Assembly: GCA_035222895.1 (NCBI GenBank)
Contig: JAVYIG010004937.1
Span: 1 to 64,000 of the forward strand
Direction of reading: 5' to 3'
Source of the DNA: Strongylocentrotus droebachiensis
Taxonomy: Eukaryota > Echinodermata > Echinoidea > Camarodonta > Strongylocentrotidae
Length of the DNA stretch: 64,000 nucleotides
This document shows positions 10,101-19,586 of the stretch, piece by piece. The notes beneath the pieces are model-generated. The model saw nothing but the letters and a program-made list of their open reading frames with translations. It was not told the DNA's origin and did not search any database. Both the position numbers and the translations under genes were made by a program. Every line of letters starts with the position of its first letter. The stretch's first letter is position 1.

Positions 10101-11400
10101 GTTTTTTCAATACATGATAATAGTATAGTATAATACCAACCATCTAACAGAGTTACGAGATGTTTGCTAACATAGACAAGATGAATTTAATATTTAAACT
10201 AAAAAAATAGCACATTAATACTTAATTGAGTCAACCTTTTATAGCTCGATATGCATTTCCCATCAGTCACCTTGAAAAAAATATACAATTTATGGGTTTA
10301 TTGTCCGGCGTGATGAATCTGTTTTTTTCTATCTTTGATAGATACCTCTTTTTCTTTAGGGGTATGTTAAATAGTCATTATTATAAAACAAATTAACATG
10401 AGTATAACCTTTCTGTACATTGTGATTTTTTGACATGATGCAAATAATTCTCGCTATCGCCAACACCCCCAAATTCCCGGATGTTACATTCACGTTCCGA
10501 TTTCAAATGCACTCCGGGATGATAAATTGTTTTTCCCAAGCGAGGTTCGGACCCCAGTATGAACTTATTTGCATACAGCCAATCAGAAGAGGTTAGCTAA
10601 GTAGCTGAACCTGCGAATGCGCACATGTTAACCGTTAGGGTTAGTGATAGGGTTATAATAACCTTGCAAACCCACCTTTCATCAAACCCATATTTCTATC
10701 AAACTCTACACAGCATTGAATTGAAATCACTGCATAATCACGACTATGTTCGTCGCACTGTGACAATCAACAATTACAAAATGATGGAAGAGGACTGGTA
10801 CATATTAAAAAAATACAATTCAACATAATGAAAAGATACAGGTGAATCAGAAAGGTGATCAGAATAAGCATTTACTGCTACACTGTGAAAAGGTTAGGCA
10901 ATATTTTTCCAACACTTTGCCCAATGTTGTGCCAATGGTCAACCCAACCATCTATTGGGCAATATTTTGCCCAGTGGTATTGGTAAACGTAAGCACCCTA
11001 CTTCACACGTGGATAATTTGTTCGTATTTTACCAAAATCTGGGCAAAGATATGACTGTCCGACTACGGTAGCCCGCTTTTTGGGAGAAAAAAAATATTGC
11101 CCCCCATTTTTTTTACAGTGTAACTAGCTGACTATTTCGGTCTCATGGAACTTTAGACCTTTTAACCTTTAGACCAGGCCCTGACATCAAATATTTCGGT
11201 CTTTTCCCAAGAGTGTCCCTCTAATGCTTAGACAATAAGTAGGCTTGCGAGAGCAAAGCACATGGTCTCGTGGGTTATCGGTCTTGAAAAACCCTCTGTT
11301 ATACAAAAGGCAGAGAAACCAAAAATGCGGTATTATGTCAAGACGACTGTAGTCCTATATAATCTTAATCAAATGATTTTACTTTAAAGATGCTCCATTT
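10101..11400. other. Intergenic DNA unique to the gene 1/gene 2 junction
   Basis: Neither duplicated block covers this interval. It includes a short stretch with repeated TTGCCCA/TGGGCAA words (10895-10990). No exon or structural RNA is evident. Confidence 0.45.
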
Positions 11401-11754
11401 CTAATGTTATCTATTTCGTATAGCCGTAGAGTACATATATATCTGTTTTACATCAGATTGGAAGCATGTCGTGATTCATCACTGCTGCTGCATCCAAAAG
11501 TAATGTTCGGTCAAATTAACCTGCAAAACAAAAAATATATGGATGGTAAAAAAAGAATTCAAATATTTCAATCATTTCCCATGATCACGACCGAAAAGTT
11601 TAAGATCATCATCGATACACTGCAGTTGTTTTTGAGAAACGGCATGCTGCGGCACGCATTTATTAGCATATGAAAGAAATATGACGTTGGCATCCTGAAA
11701 ATGTATAAGTGATAATGGCCATTTGTATTTGTTCAATGACGAAAATAGTTTGCC

Positions 11755-11831
11755 TATCTTTTATTTATATTTTTATTTATTTCAATCCTTTATTTAGGGT
11801 AGTCTGTTCAGTACACAAACATAAAAACCTA
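11755..11831 (-). mobile_element. LINE 3'-tip fragment abutting a broken SMB exon
   Basis: On the minus strand this reads as a LINE 3' end with an AAATAAATAAA-type tail. It resembles the tail at 33690-33780 (shared 'tttatttattt..aatcctttattagggtag' pattern). It lies exactly where similarity to the SMB exon of gene 3 stops, so insertion or an associated deletion removed the rest of that exon. Confidence 0.55.
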
Positions 11832-11851
11832 ACAGGATCCGTTTCTTGGTG
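11832..11851 (-). pseudogene. Gene 2 terminal SMB exon remnant
   Basis: Only the first 20 bases of an SMB exon remain: acceptor CCCCAG, then codons for PRNGSC. They match the start of the gene 3 exon 58469-58609 (VPRNGSC). A TAG follows immediately, then the LINE fragment. The upstream intron up to 12.1 kb is still collinear with 58.6-58.8 kb. If spliced, gene 2 would end after about seven residues of this module; otherwise the module was lost and splicing goes elsewhere. Confidence 0.65.
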
Positions 11852-12615
11852 CTGGGGATGAAATTATTAGAATGGTTTGTGTAAACATAGGTCTACCATA
11901 AAACATGTGGATTATGGTAGTCCAATATCATACAGTTTAACATTTTAACCACTTAAAAAAATTATATGAAAGAGAAAGAAAAAAACATATATGCATGTAC
12001 ACTATAACCAATTAATTATGTAATCATTGAAGTTCCTACCGACTACTTGTCGTGATTCAATGTGTATGTAGGTGCGTGTGTGTGGTGTGTCTGCGACATA
12101 GGGTTTTTTATGAATCTGATTTTACTTCTGGGAACTAACCTTCAACGTTACCATATAAACTACGTGAATCAGAATTAGTTTGAAGACGAAGACAGACAGC
12201 CGACCTTACCTCCTAGCCTAACTCATATCTCTGTATCAGTTTTAGACATACTATACGTATATTTTCTTGTTATATTCAGATAATAAAATTCAGTTCATTG
12301 TACCTTGAGTATTCCGAAACAGACGTTTATATTGTCACTTTTCATCACTTACTGCGCTATTAAACGTAGGACACGTTTCTTCATTCTAAACTTACTTACT
12401 AGATTGTGTAAAGTCTGTGACACGTTAAAAAAATAATTTAAAAAATATTATCTATGAATAGTTCAGGTTCAGACAAATTCTTTAGGCATGTACTAACCAA
12501 GACCTGTTAGTAAATTTCTGTTTCCCCGTGTCAAAGAACTAATTCATCAGATTCAAATCATCTTGATAAATTTTGTCAACAATAATAACAGATGTTAAAT
12601 ATAAACAATGCTTAC

Positions 12616-12720
12616 CACAATTCTCATCAGATGAATCTACACAGTCGCTTAATCCATCACATGCAGCAGAGCTGTAAATACATTGTCCGTTCGTGCACTG
12701 GAAAAGATACCCATCACAAT
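12616..12720 (-). CDS. Gene 2 LDL-receptor class A exon
   Basis: This 105-bp phase 1-1 exon (acceptor CCTTGTCAG, donor G|GTAAGC) encodes one LDLa module. Six cysteines appear in the order [26 protein letters not shown], followed by the calcium-cage consensus [10 protein letters not shown]. LDLa modules bind Ca2+ and mediate extracellular ligand contacts. The paralogous exon 59643-59747 shares length, splice sites and most residues. It lies downstream of the CUB exon, and only an SMB remnant follows, so this is near the 3' end of the visible coding part of gene 2. Confidence 0.9.
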
Positions 12721-13923
12721 CTGACAAGGCAAAATATATTTGAAAGGGCTATAACGTTTATTAAACATTTTACATGGCCTAATCAGTTCAAACGTGTTAA
12801 CGTGTTGGCTATCAGTTTTATTTTCTGGCTGCTAATCAATATTTGTTATTATAATGATATCCTCCGAATTAAAAAAGTCGAATATTCATTTAGAACCTAA
12901 AGGCAGAAACATAAATTTGTTTTCAGGGATTCATAACTTTTTTATAATTGAAAGTTGTTTGAGCATTTCTCATATTCATATATGTATACGCATTTACAGG
13001 GAAGTGGTTCTCATGGCCTTCTACATCAATAGACGAACGATCATGATGATAGCTCTCAAAGGCTAAGTCTATTCCAAAAATAATTTGTATTTAATAGATG
13101 CAGAAAAACCTGAGAAACAGAGCAAACAAAAATTAAGTAAAATCGGATAACTAAAAATAAGGAGGTTATGGATTTTTGAAAAAAAATTGAACAATAGAAA
13201 TCACTACAGAAATTGCTAGTTTTGTTTTCAGTTTCTGACGTCATTGCCTCACTATTTCTTAATTTATTAATACAATTCTATCCCATTAATTTCCTTTTTT
13301 ATCCCCCAAAACTCGATTTCCCCATGCATTTGTCCCGGTTATATGATTTGTATCATATTGCGTGCAGGACATTTTACAAAATAAATCTGAAGAATTTATA
13401 CTTTTTTTCTAAATATTGTATATTCAAAATCATTGATTTTTATACAAAATATTTTATCACAATTCACATTTAATAAAAAAAAAAAACTACTAGTAGTTTA
13501 TAGTGGGGCGTCGACGCCCCAGACTCATGAGTGAGTTGCCCATTTGTCTTGTGATTTTCAAAGTTTTTCATGTCATTCAAAATTCATGACTTTCTTATTA
13601 GTTATCCGTTTTTGCTCAAGCTTTTTTCTATTGGTTTGTCTGATTTTTCTGCTTCTATTAAAGATAAGTTTTTTTGGAGTGGATTTGCCCTTTATTAGCA
13701 TTTCCTGGTTGCCAAACTATTATGCTGAATTTTTATTCGATTTTTCTTTCCTAGACTGTATGCGTTTTAATATAAGGTGCTTACAACGTTGGCTGTCTAC
13801 ATTTTCAGTGTCTCGAATGGTTAATATTCTAAAATTGTAGCGAAACAAGACGTATGAAGAAGCAAGCAATGTCAAAATTGGTCCAGTTAATTAATATGAA
13901 AAAGCATAGTCACTGTTTCTCAC
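12721..13923. other. Gene 2 intron between CUB and LDLa exons
   Basis: The ends of this intron match the gene 3 intron at 59748-60317. The middle, about 13080-13620, has no counterpart there, so gene 2 gained or gene 3 lost roughly 0.55 kb. It contains a perfect 16-bp palindrome at 13505-13520. No exon was recognised. Confidence 0.5.
13505..13520. other. Perfect 16-bp GC palindrome
   Basis: GGGGCGTCGACGCCCC stands out in otherwise AT-rich intron DNA. It lies in the segment absent from gene 3 and may mark one end or the centre of an insertion. Confidence 0.8.
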
Positions 13924-14295
13924 CTCCATATGAAGAACCTATCACGATGAAGAGACCCTGATCAGTACCAAACGCGTCGGTTGAGAATTGCAGCCACATA
14001 TTAGGATGACCGGACCAGTAGCTATCAGGCCTATCACCAGAAAGGTTATATGTCAGGTGGAATATCTGCGTACTCTCTTCAAATACGTCTGAGATCCCAG
14101 TATAGATTCGAACGTAATCACGGATTGAGTGCATTCTGACAGTCCCGAACGTTATGAGAAACCGGCGCCCATGGACATTTCTGACATGCCATAGAATGTT
14201 CTCGAGATTATTGTAGTTATTACGGTAGTTAGGTGTAAACACAAGTAGTTGTTCACCCCCTCGCATATTGTACGTTGTATTCGATATGAACACGT
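13924..14295 (-). CDS. Gene 2 CUB-like domain exon, cysteine-free
   Basis: This 372-bp phase 1-1 exon (acceptor TATTTTCAG, donor G|GTGAGA) encodes 124 codons resembling a CUB domain, an extracellular beta-sandwich for protein contacts. Seen: the opening VFTPNYRNNYNNLENILWHV, which corresponds to the CUB signature SPNYPxxYPxNxxCxW; the middle DYVRIYTG (CUB DYxxIxDG); and the end NMWLQFSTDAFGTDQGLFIV (CUB xLxxxFxSDxxxxxxGFxxxY). Unusually, all four canonical cysteines are missing, and this is also true in the gene 3 copy 60318-60689. Length is normal for CUB (about 110). It lies between the SMB and LDLa exons in both genes. Confidence 0.85.
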
Positions 14296-15369
14296 CTGAA
14301 AATATAATGAATGATGTATAATGCATTTCTTGTATCATTACCAAAGAAGCAATTTGGATTAGGGTAAGGGATAAGGGTCTCTTGAAAGTCTCTTGAAAGA
14401 TTTGTTGGGAGGAAAAGGTAGAAGGTAGAGAGGCTAGACCGAGGGGGAAATAAGAAATAACCAGGAATGGAATGCTAAGACATGGAGTATATACCTTGAT
14501 AGATAATAAAACGTCATGTAGCATCTGTGTTCTGTTGTCAGCTGTTATTAATACTCCCTTTATTATTATTATTATCATTGTCATTATTTTATTTGGCAAA
14601 TCAAGTCACATAAATACAACAATATAACAAACATGAATTGAGATAAAAATCAATAGATAGCATATATAAATAACTGTGATCCGCAGACCTTCCTCCCAAC
14701 ACCTGACCAGATGCACCTTATATTGATTGAAATAAAGTTTTGAAAAGAAAAAAATGATGAGAAGATAATGGAGAAAAAAGGGAGAAAAATGAGGGGAAAA
14801 AAAGATGAAAAAAGAGAAGAAAAAAAAAGGAAAAATGAGAAGAAAAAGAAAGAAACAAATAATCAACACAAATTGCATTAAACAAATTAAAAAGTTGTGG
14901 TTTCATGACAAGTGTCGTTCCATATTGTTACTGTTAATCATAAACACCATCATCACATTATAAAAAATAACAATAACAATATTAAATTTTGTATCATTAT
15001 TATTATTAATATTATTATTACTACTGTTATCAGTCCATGCCCTAGCTTTAATATCTGCAAATTATCTTCTGCTTTTAGTTCTTCCTTGCAAAATGGTATT
15101 ACCAAGCTATTTTTCCACCTAGGTCCATGCCCATATGCCCAAAGCAATACTAAAGGGGCTGTGCAAGTATATCTAGCAGTACATGCTATGTGAATTGTAA
15201 CATCCAAATGCTGTGGTGCGTTTCGTGTGCCAGAGATTCCTTTTAATGATCTGGCACTTTTTGTTTACTGTATAGCATAAACATAACTAATCCTTTTGGA
15301 ATATGTAGTCAAGTTCCCCTAGCACTATGTATTAGAATTAATGCAAGAAGGAAGTAAAGATATGAATAC
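14296..15369. other. Gene 2 intron between SMB and CUB exons
   Basis: This intron is collinear with 60690-62244 in gene 3 apart from the insertion there at 60.94-61.50 kb. It contains a purine-rich tract (14735-14860), an ATT/ATC-rich tract near 14990-15025 and the motif TGCCAGAGATTCC...GATCTGGCA near 15229-15257. No exon was seen. Confidence 0.6.
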
Positions 15370-15537
15370 CTATACTGTCACCTATGCTAGGACACACGTC
15401 TTCATAGTCATCGCAACAGTTGTCATTCCTCTCGCACCAGCTGTCACAGTAGCAACCCCCGGGCTGACAAGAATACTCAGAGCTCGTACAACAGCTGTTT
15501 AAGCACGATCCGTTATTCTTTGGTGGTTCAGTTGATT
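15370..15537 (-). CDS. Gene 2 somatomedin-B domain exon
   Basis: This 168-bp phase 1-1 exon (acceptor CTTTTTTCAG, donor G|GTATTC) encodes an SMB module, a compact disulfide knot that mediates extracellular protein binding (as in vitronectin and ENPP proteins). Seen: GSCLNSCCTSSEYSC, then GCYCDSWCERNDNCCDDYEDV with the hallmark CxCDxxC...NCCxDYxxxC. Ten cysteines are present instead of the usual eight; the extra pair is the second C of SCC and the C of YSC. A short tail, PSIGDSIG, leads to the donor. It is preceded by CCP-d' and followed by CUB. The gene 3 copy is 62245-62430. Confidence 0.9.
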
Positions 15538-15561
15538 CTGAAAAAAGGTAAAACATAAGCC

Positions 15562-16301
15562 CCATCGAAATTCAACAAATCTCCAGGAAACGATGGTTTT
15601 ACAGTTAAATTTTACATTCCATTTGTGATACCTTGGTAGTACCATGGTACCGTGGCAAACTGAAAATATCGTGTGCCATGGTAATTTTCATATAAGGGAT
15701 AGCACCAGTTTATTAATGGTAATACAAAGTTTTGGTATGGGGTAATTAATTCGTTTCAAATGAACATATTGGAAGCATATGCGATCCTACATTATTCAGT
15801 GGTCGTTGTCGTTGTTGAAATCGAGTCTAAAGTTATGAAATTGTAAATAATAAACTCTTTATGTTGTATAGCTCCCTCTCTAGGTCAATATATTAATTAA
15901 GCTACTAGGCGTTGTGGCGTGCGCCTGTAATCCATCGAAATTCAACAAATCTCCAGGAAACGATGGTTTTACAGTTAAATTTTACATTCCATTTTTGATA
16001 CCTTGGTAGTACCATGGTACCGTGGCAAACTGAAAATATCGTGTGCCATGGTAATTTTCATATAAGGGATAGCACCAGTTTATTAATGGTAATACAAAGT
16101 TTTGGTATGGGGTAATTAATTCGTTTCAAATGAACATATTGGAAGCATATGCGATCCTACATTATTCAGTGGTCGTTGTCGTTGTTGAAATCGAGTCTAA
16201 AGTTATGAAATTGTAAATAATAAACTCTTTATGTTGTAAAGCTCCCTCTCTAGGTCAATATATTAATTAAGCTACTAGGCGTTGTGGCGTGCGCCTGTAA
16301 T
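15562..16301. repeat. Two-copy 370-bp tandem duplication
   Basis: 15562-15931 is repeated almost perfectly at 15932-16301; I noticed only a couple of substitutions. The unit begins CCATCGAAATTCAACAAATC and ends GCGTGCGCCTGTAATC. It starts 24 bp upstream of the SMB exon and includes the CCATGGTACC-rich stretch. Gene 3 (62459 on) has the start of the unit only once. The near identity means either a very recent duplication or an assembly artefact. Confidence 0.9.
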
Positions 16302-16470
16302 CCAGCTAACAGTGGAAGTTACAAACTGATTCAGCCGAGGACGCAGGTTCGAAACTGAGTCACGTCTTTCGGATGGTGACGTTTAAAGGTCGGTCCCCAG
16401 ACGTAAATAATCATATCTGATTGATACACGTCTGTAAAAAACCCAATACACACACTATTAAACAGTGTTT
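16265..16470 (+). mobile_element. SINE-like sequence with a 7SL-like start
   Basis: The segment begins GGCGTTGTGGCGTGCGCC and continues TGTAATCCAGCTA, which strongly resembles the 5' Alu domain of 7SL RNA (GGTGGCGCGTGCCTGTAGTCCCAGCTA type). A B-box-like GGTTCGAAAC follows at about 16347, then TTTCGGATGGTGACGTT and the tail AATAATCATATCTGATTG...CAATACACACAC. The tail recurs at 6848-6898 and 47010-47075. A truncated second start lies at 15895-15931 because of the 370-bp duplication. It may be a SINE, or a tRNA-derived family with chance 7SL similarity. Confidence 0.5.
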
Positions 16471-17000
16471 CTAACTGAAATCGACCGACTTGCTATTCCC
16501 GTTTGGAAATTATATATCACAACTACATATTCTGAGATTTGTATGGTCGCAGCTACCATTTTACGGCCGTAGGCGCTATTTGAAATTCATCAAAATTTAC
16601 CGGGAGCACCGGTAAATTTTTATATTCAATTTTTCTCGAAAGCAGAAGTGTTTTAGGGGCTAAATTTTCTAGTGCTTGTAATACATCCACAGGGGCATCC
16701 AAATATATCAAATTGGTAAAGAATCACTATCCCCCAATTGTCAAATCTTCCCAAAACTTTGTATTACCTTTAAGGCCATCACTAATATATGTATGCCAGT
16801 GTGTATAATTAAAAAAAAGCCAGGCCTATCAGGAAAACCTACTACCGACTTCAAATATCTCTCGAATGTTAGACATGAAGAAGAGAAGGAAACTGGCTAA
16901 TAGACTGAGGTGATAATCTATATACAACGATCAAGGAAGGATTGGAGTATCTAGAAGATGATACCCCAGGCAATTGGTTAAAGAGAGTCATTTGACATAC

Positions 17001-17189
17001 CCTCACAGGTGGGTAAGGGATCCGACCAGACCCCACTCTCCAAGCATCGCAGGTTGTTAGTATCACCTCGTAGAACGTAACCCTCTACACAGTTGAAGAT
17101 CCTCTCGTCTCCAATGTTCCTCCCGTTGCTGAGGTGAACACCCTCTATGACTGCATGGTCTGGTATGTTGAGTACCGGGCACCTGCTCA
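17001..17189 (-). CDS. Gene 2 CCP-d' (sushi) exon
   Basis: This 189-bp phase 1-1 exon (acceptor ATTGATAG, donor G|GTATGT) encodes a complete CCP module. Cysteines are in SRCPVL, IFNCVE, NLRCLE and PTCE, with the Trp in SGVWSDPLP. It pairs with the CCP-c' exon at 17500-17694, and the pair was duplicated as a unit (the other gene 2 pair is 18452-18640 and 18948-19139). It differs from that sister mainly at HAVIEGVHLSN against HVVIEGVHFSD and at DPLPTC against APLPPC. The next exon downstream in transcription is SMB. Confidence 0.9.
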
Positions 17190-17499
17190 CTATCAATATA
17201 ATATATAAACGCTAGATTCGAATAGACCGGTTTACCATCTCTCACGTTAACAATCATAAACTGCATGAAAAGTAAATGATCGAGTGCGCAGACATGGGAA
17301 CTTCGTTTTCGCAATGTCAAAATGACACCGCCGCATTTCTTGTGAAAATAACACAGTTCTTACTCGGATTTTGATGAGATTTCCGGCACACTTACTCTTT
17401 AGAATATAAGGATCGAGATCAAGTATTAGTGTAATACGACAGAAAACTATTGTCACTTTCATATTGTTAGGTGCGCAGACATAAGGCTCACCATCATAC

Positions 17500-17694
17500 C
17501 TGTACATTCAGGAGGATCATCCGACCATTGACCCTCAGTTTCACATGTGATTTGCCTAGATCCCACCAAGCTGTAGTCATCTTCACATTCGAATGAAACC
17601 GTTACACCGGCTGTAAAGATATCTCTAGCCTGCCGTCTTGAACCATCTAGTAACCTCCCGTGCTCTGGAGCCACAGGTTCTTCACACTCAGCAG
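17500..17694 (-). CDS. Gene 2 CCP-c' (sushi) exon
   Basis: This 195-bp phase 1-1 exon (acceptor GTTATAG, donor G|GTATGA) encodes a CCP module. It starts AAECEEPVAPEHGRLLDGSR, with further cysteines in SFECED, ITCETE and PPEC and the Trp in GQWSDDP. It is one codon longer than its sisters because it reads CETEGQW where they read CEKGQW. It lies in the second of two tandem CCP-c/CCP-d pairs in gene 2, followed 0.3 kb downstream by CCP-d'. Such CCP runs are typical of complement-regulator-like and adhesion proteins. Confidence 0.9.
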
Positions 17695-18039
17695 CTATAA
17701 CTCGGTGAAGAGAAGGACATAATTTCACTCAATATACGTCTCTTTGGGGTTGTTTCAGCCCTTAAGTTAAAGGCTATGTAGATGAAATTTGTACCATGTG
17801 TATTATTACCATTCATGCGTTCAATTACTTTTAACAATATCAGATAACTATGATAATGGCACAGTCTTCGTTTTATTCGAGGCTCAATTCTTCGTCATAA
17901 TTATGGCAATGACTCAAAAGCGTGAGGTGGAGTCTGCGAACACTAAGATGCCCCAAACCGTGTTCCTACACATCTGTGACAAACAAAACTATTGATAATA
18001 TCATTAATACAGATTTTATGTTCCAACCCTTATACTAAA

Positions 18040-18210
18040 GCAAACATGGTTCTGCCATGGAATAGCCATGGTACAGAACTACCACGGTACTACCATGATA
18101 CAGACAGTACCACCATGGCTCTATTTATGTAGTGTACCGTAGTAATTGTAATGGTACTACCATGGTAGTACCATGTTATATGTATCGTGGCCGTGTACCA
18201 TTGTAATTTT
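18040..18210. repeat. CCATGG/GTAC palindrome-rich stretch
   Basis: Words such as CCATGGTA, TACCATGG and GTACTACCATGGTAGTAC recur about ten times in 170 bp. Related words occur at 15635-15690, 16005-16060 and 62530-62580. This looks like degraded, nested palindromic repeat DNA in the intron between the two CCP pairs. Confidence 0.6.
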
Positions 18211-18451
18211 TGTATAAAGGATAGCATCCAATGTATTAAGGCCATCACTAATATATGTTTGCCAGTGTGTATAATTCCAAAACAGTCGGGTCTATCAGGA
18301 AAACCTACTAATTGCGACTTCAAATATCTCTCAAATTTAGGAAATAACGAGGAGAAGGAAACTGCCTATTAAACAGAGGTGATTATCTACAACGATCAAG
18401 GAAGGATTGGAGAATCTAGAAGAGGATACCCCAGAGAGTCATGTGACATAC

Positions 18452-18640
18452 CTTCACAGGGGGGTAAGGGAGCCGACCACACCCCACTCTCCAAGCATCG
18501 CAGGTTGTTAGTATCACCTCGTAGAACGTAACCCTCTACACAGTTAAAGATCCTCTCATCTCCAATGTTCCTCCCGTCGCTGAAGTGGACACCCTCTATG
18601 ACTACATGGTCTGGTATGTTGAGTACCGGGCACCTGCTCA
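18452..18640 (-). CDS. Gene 2 CCP-d (sushi) exon
   Basis: This 189-bp phase 1-1 exon (acceptor ATTGATAG, donor G|GTATGT) encodes a CCP module with cysteines in SRCPVL, IFNCVE, NLRCLE and PPCE. It is the downstream half of the first CCP-c/CCP-d pair and is nearly identical to CCP-d' at 17001-17189 and to the gene 3 exon at 62813-63001. The flanking introns are also similar (for example 18640-18950 against 17190-17500), so the duplication unit was about 1.45 kb including non-coding sequence. Confidence 0.9.
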
Positions 18641-18947
18641 CTATCAATAGAAGATGTAAACGCTAGATTCGAATAGACCGGTCTATCATCTCCCACGTTA
18701 ACAATCATAAATTGCAAGTAAATGATCGAGTGCGCAGACATGGGAACTATGTTTTCGCAATGTCAAATTGACACCGCCGCATTTTCTTGTGAAAATGACA
18801 CAGCTCTTACTCGGATTTTGATGCGATTTCCAGCACACTTACTCTTTAGAATAAAAAGGATCGAGATCAAGCATTAATGCAATACGACAGAAAACTATTG
18901 TCACTTGCATATTGTTAGGTGCGCAGACGTAAGGCTCACTATCATAC

Positions 18948-19139
18948 CTGTACATACAGGAGGATCATCCGACCATTGACCCTTTTCACATGTGATTTCC
19001 ATAGATCCCACCAAGCTGTAGTCATCTTCGCATTCGAATGAAACCGTTGTACCGGCTGGAAAGATATCTCGAGGCTCCTGTCTTGAGCCATCTAGTAACC
19101 TTCCGTGCTCTGGAGCCTCAGGGGCCTCACATTCAGCAG
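18948..19139 (-). CDS. Gene 2 CCP-c (sushi) exon
   Basis: This 192-bp phase 1-1 exon is open throughout: acceptor TGATATAG, donor G|GTATGA. It reads AAECEAPEAPEHGRLLDGSR, then DIFPAGTTVSFECEDDYSLV, ITCEKGQWSDDPPVC. It has four cysteines and one Trp, as expected for CCP. It corresponds by position to the frameshifted gene 1 exon at 622-814; both are followed upstream by the same Harbinger-like MITE. Because gene 2 reads through, the gene 1 lesion is derived. Confidence 0.9.
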
Positions 19140-19190
19140 CTATATCACGGTGAAGAGAAGGACATAATTTTACTCAATATACGCCTCTTA

Positions 19191-19586
19191 TGGTACGTTT
19201 ATGCTCAACTTTTTGTTACGCTTTTAGTTCAAAACATGGTTGCGTCCTTTCTCATTTTTGTAGAATCACAGAAAAACGGCGATCGTAATCGCCGATCGTA
19301 AACTCACAAATAGGTGCGTTTTGGATCGGCGATTATGGGGAAGCATAAACGCACAATTATTTGTAAACGCGTTTAAATGGGGTCAACGTGTCATCCAGCT
19401 GCAGACTCTGCACTGCACTTTTCTGGCTCCTCCAGGCTTGATTCTGGCTCTGAGCCAGAATCATGCCTGGAGGAGCCAGAGAAGTGAGCATAAACAGTGC
19501 ACCGTGGAACTGCGATTACGATGAGCGTTTACGATGAGCGTTTCAAATCGCTCATTCTGCCTTCAAAATTGAGCATTAACGTACCC
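19191..19586. mobile_element. PIF/Harbinger-like MITE, copy in gene 2
   Basis: This is the same element as 867-1286, at the orthologous intron position with the same TTA flanks (19188-19190, 19587-19589). Its first base has changed (TGGTACG for GGGTACG). Its internal hairpin is at 19425-19477. The insertion therefore predates the duplication that produced genes 1 and 2. Confidence 0.7.

Noticed and set aside
13910..14599. The whole 229-codon frame as one protein
   Set aside because: Only 13924-14295 is bounded by good splice sites and matches the paralogue. The rest is intron read-through on either side.
15921..15931. Human Alu contamination as the source of the GTGGCGTGCGCCTGTAATCC words
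   Set aside because: Only the first 30 or so bases resemble Alu/7SL. The following sequence and tail differ and recur in this genome at 6.85 and 47.0 kb.
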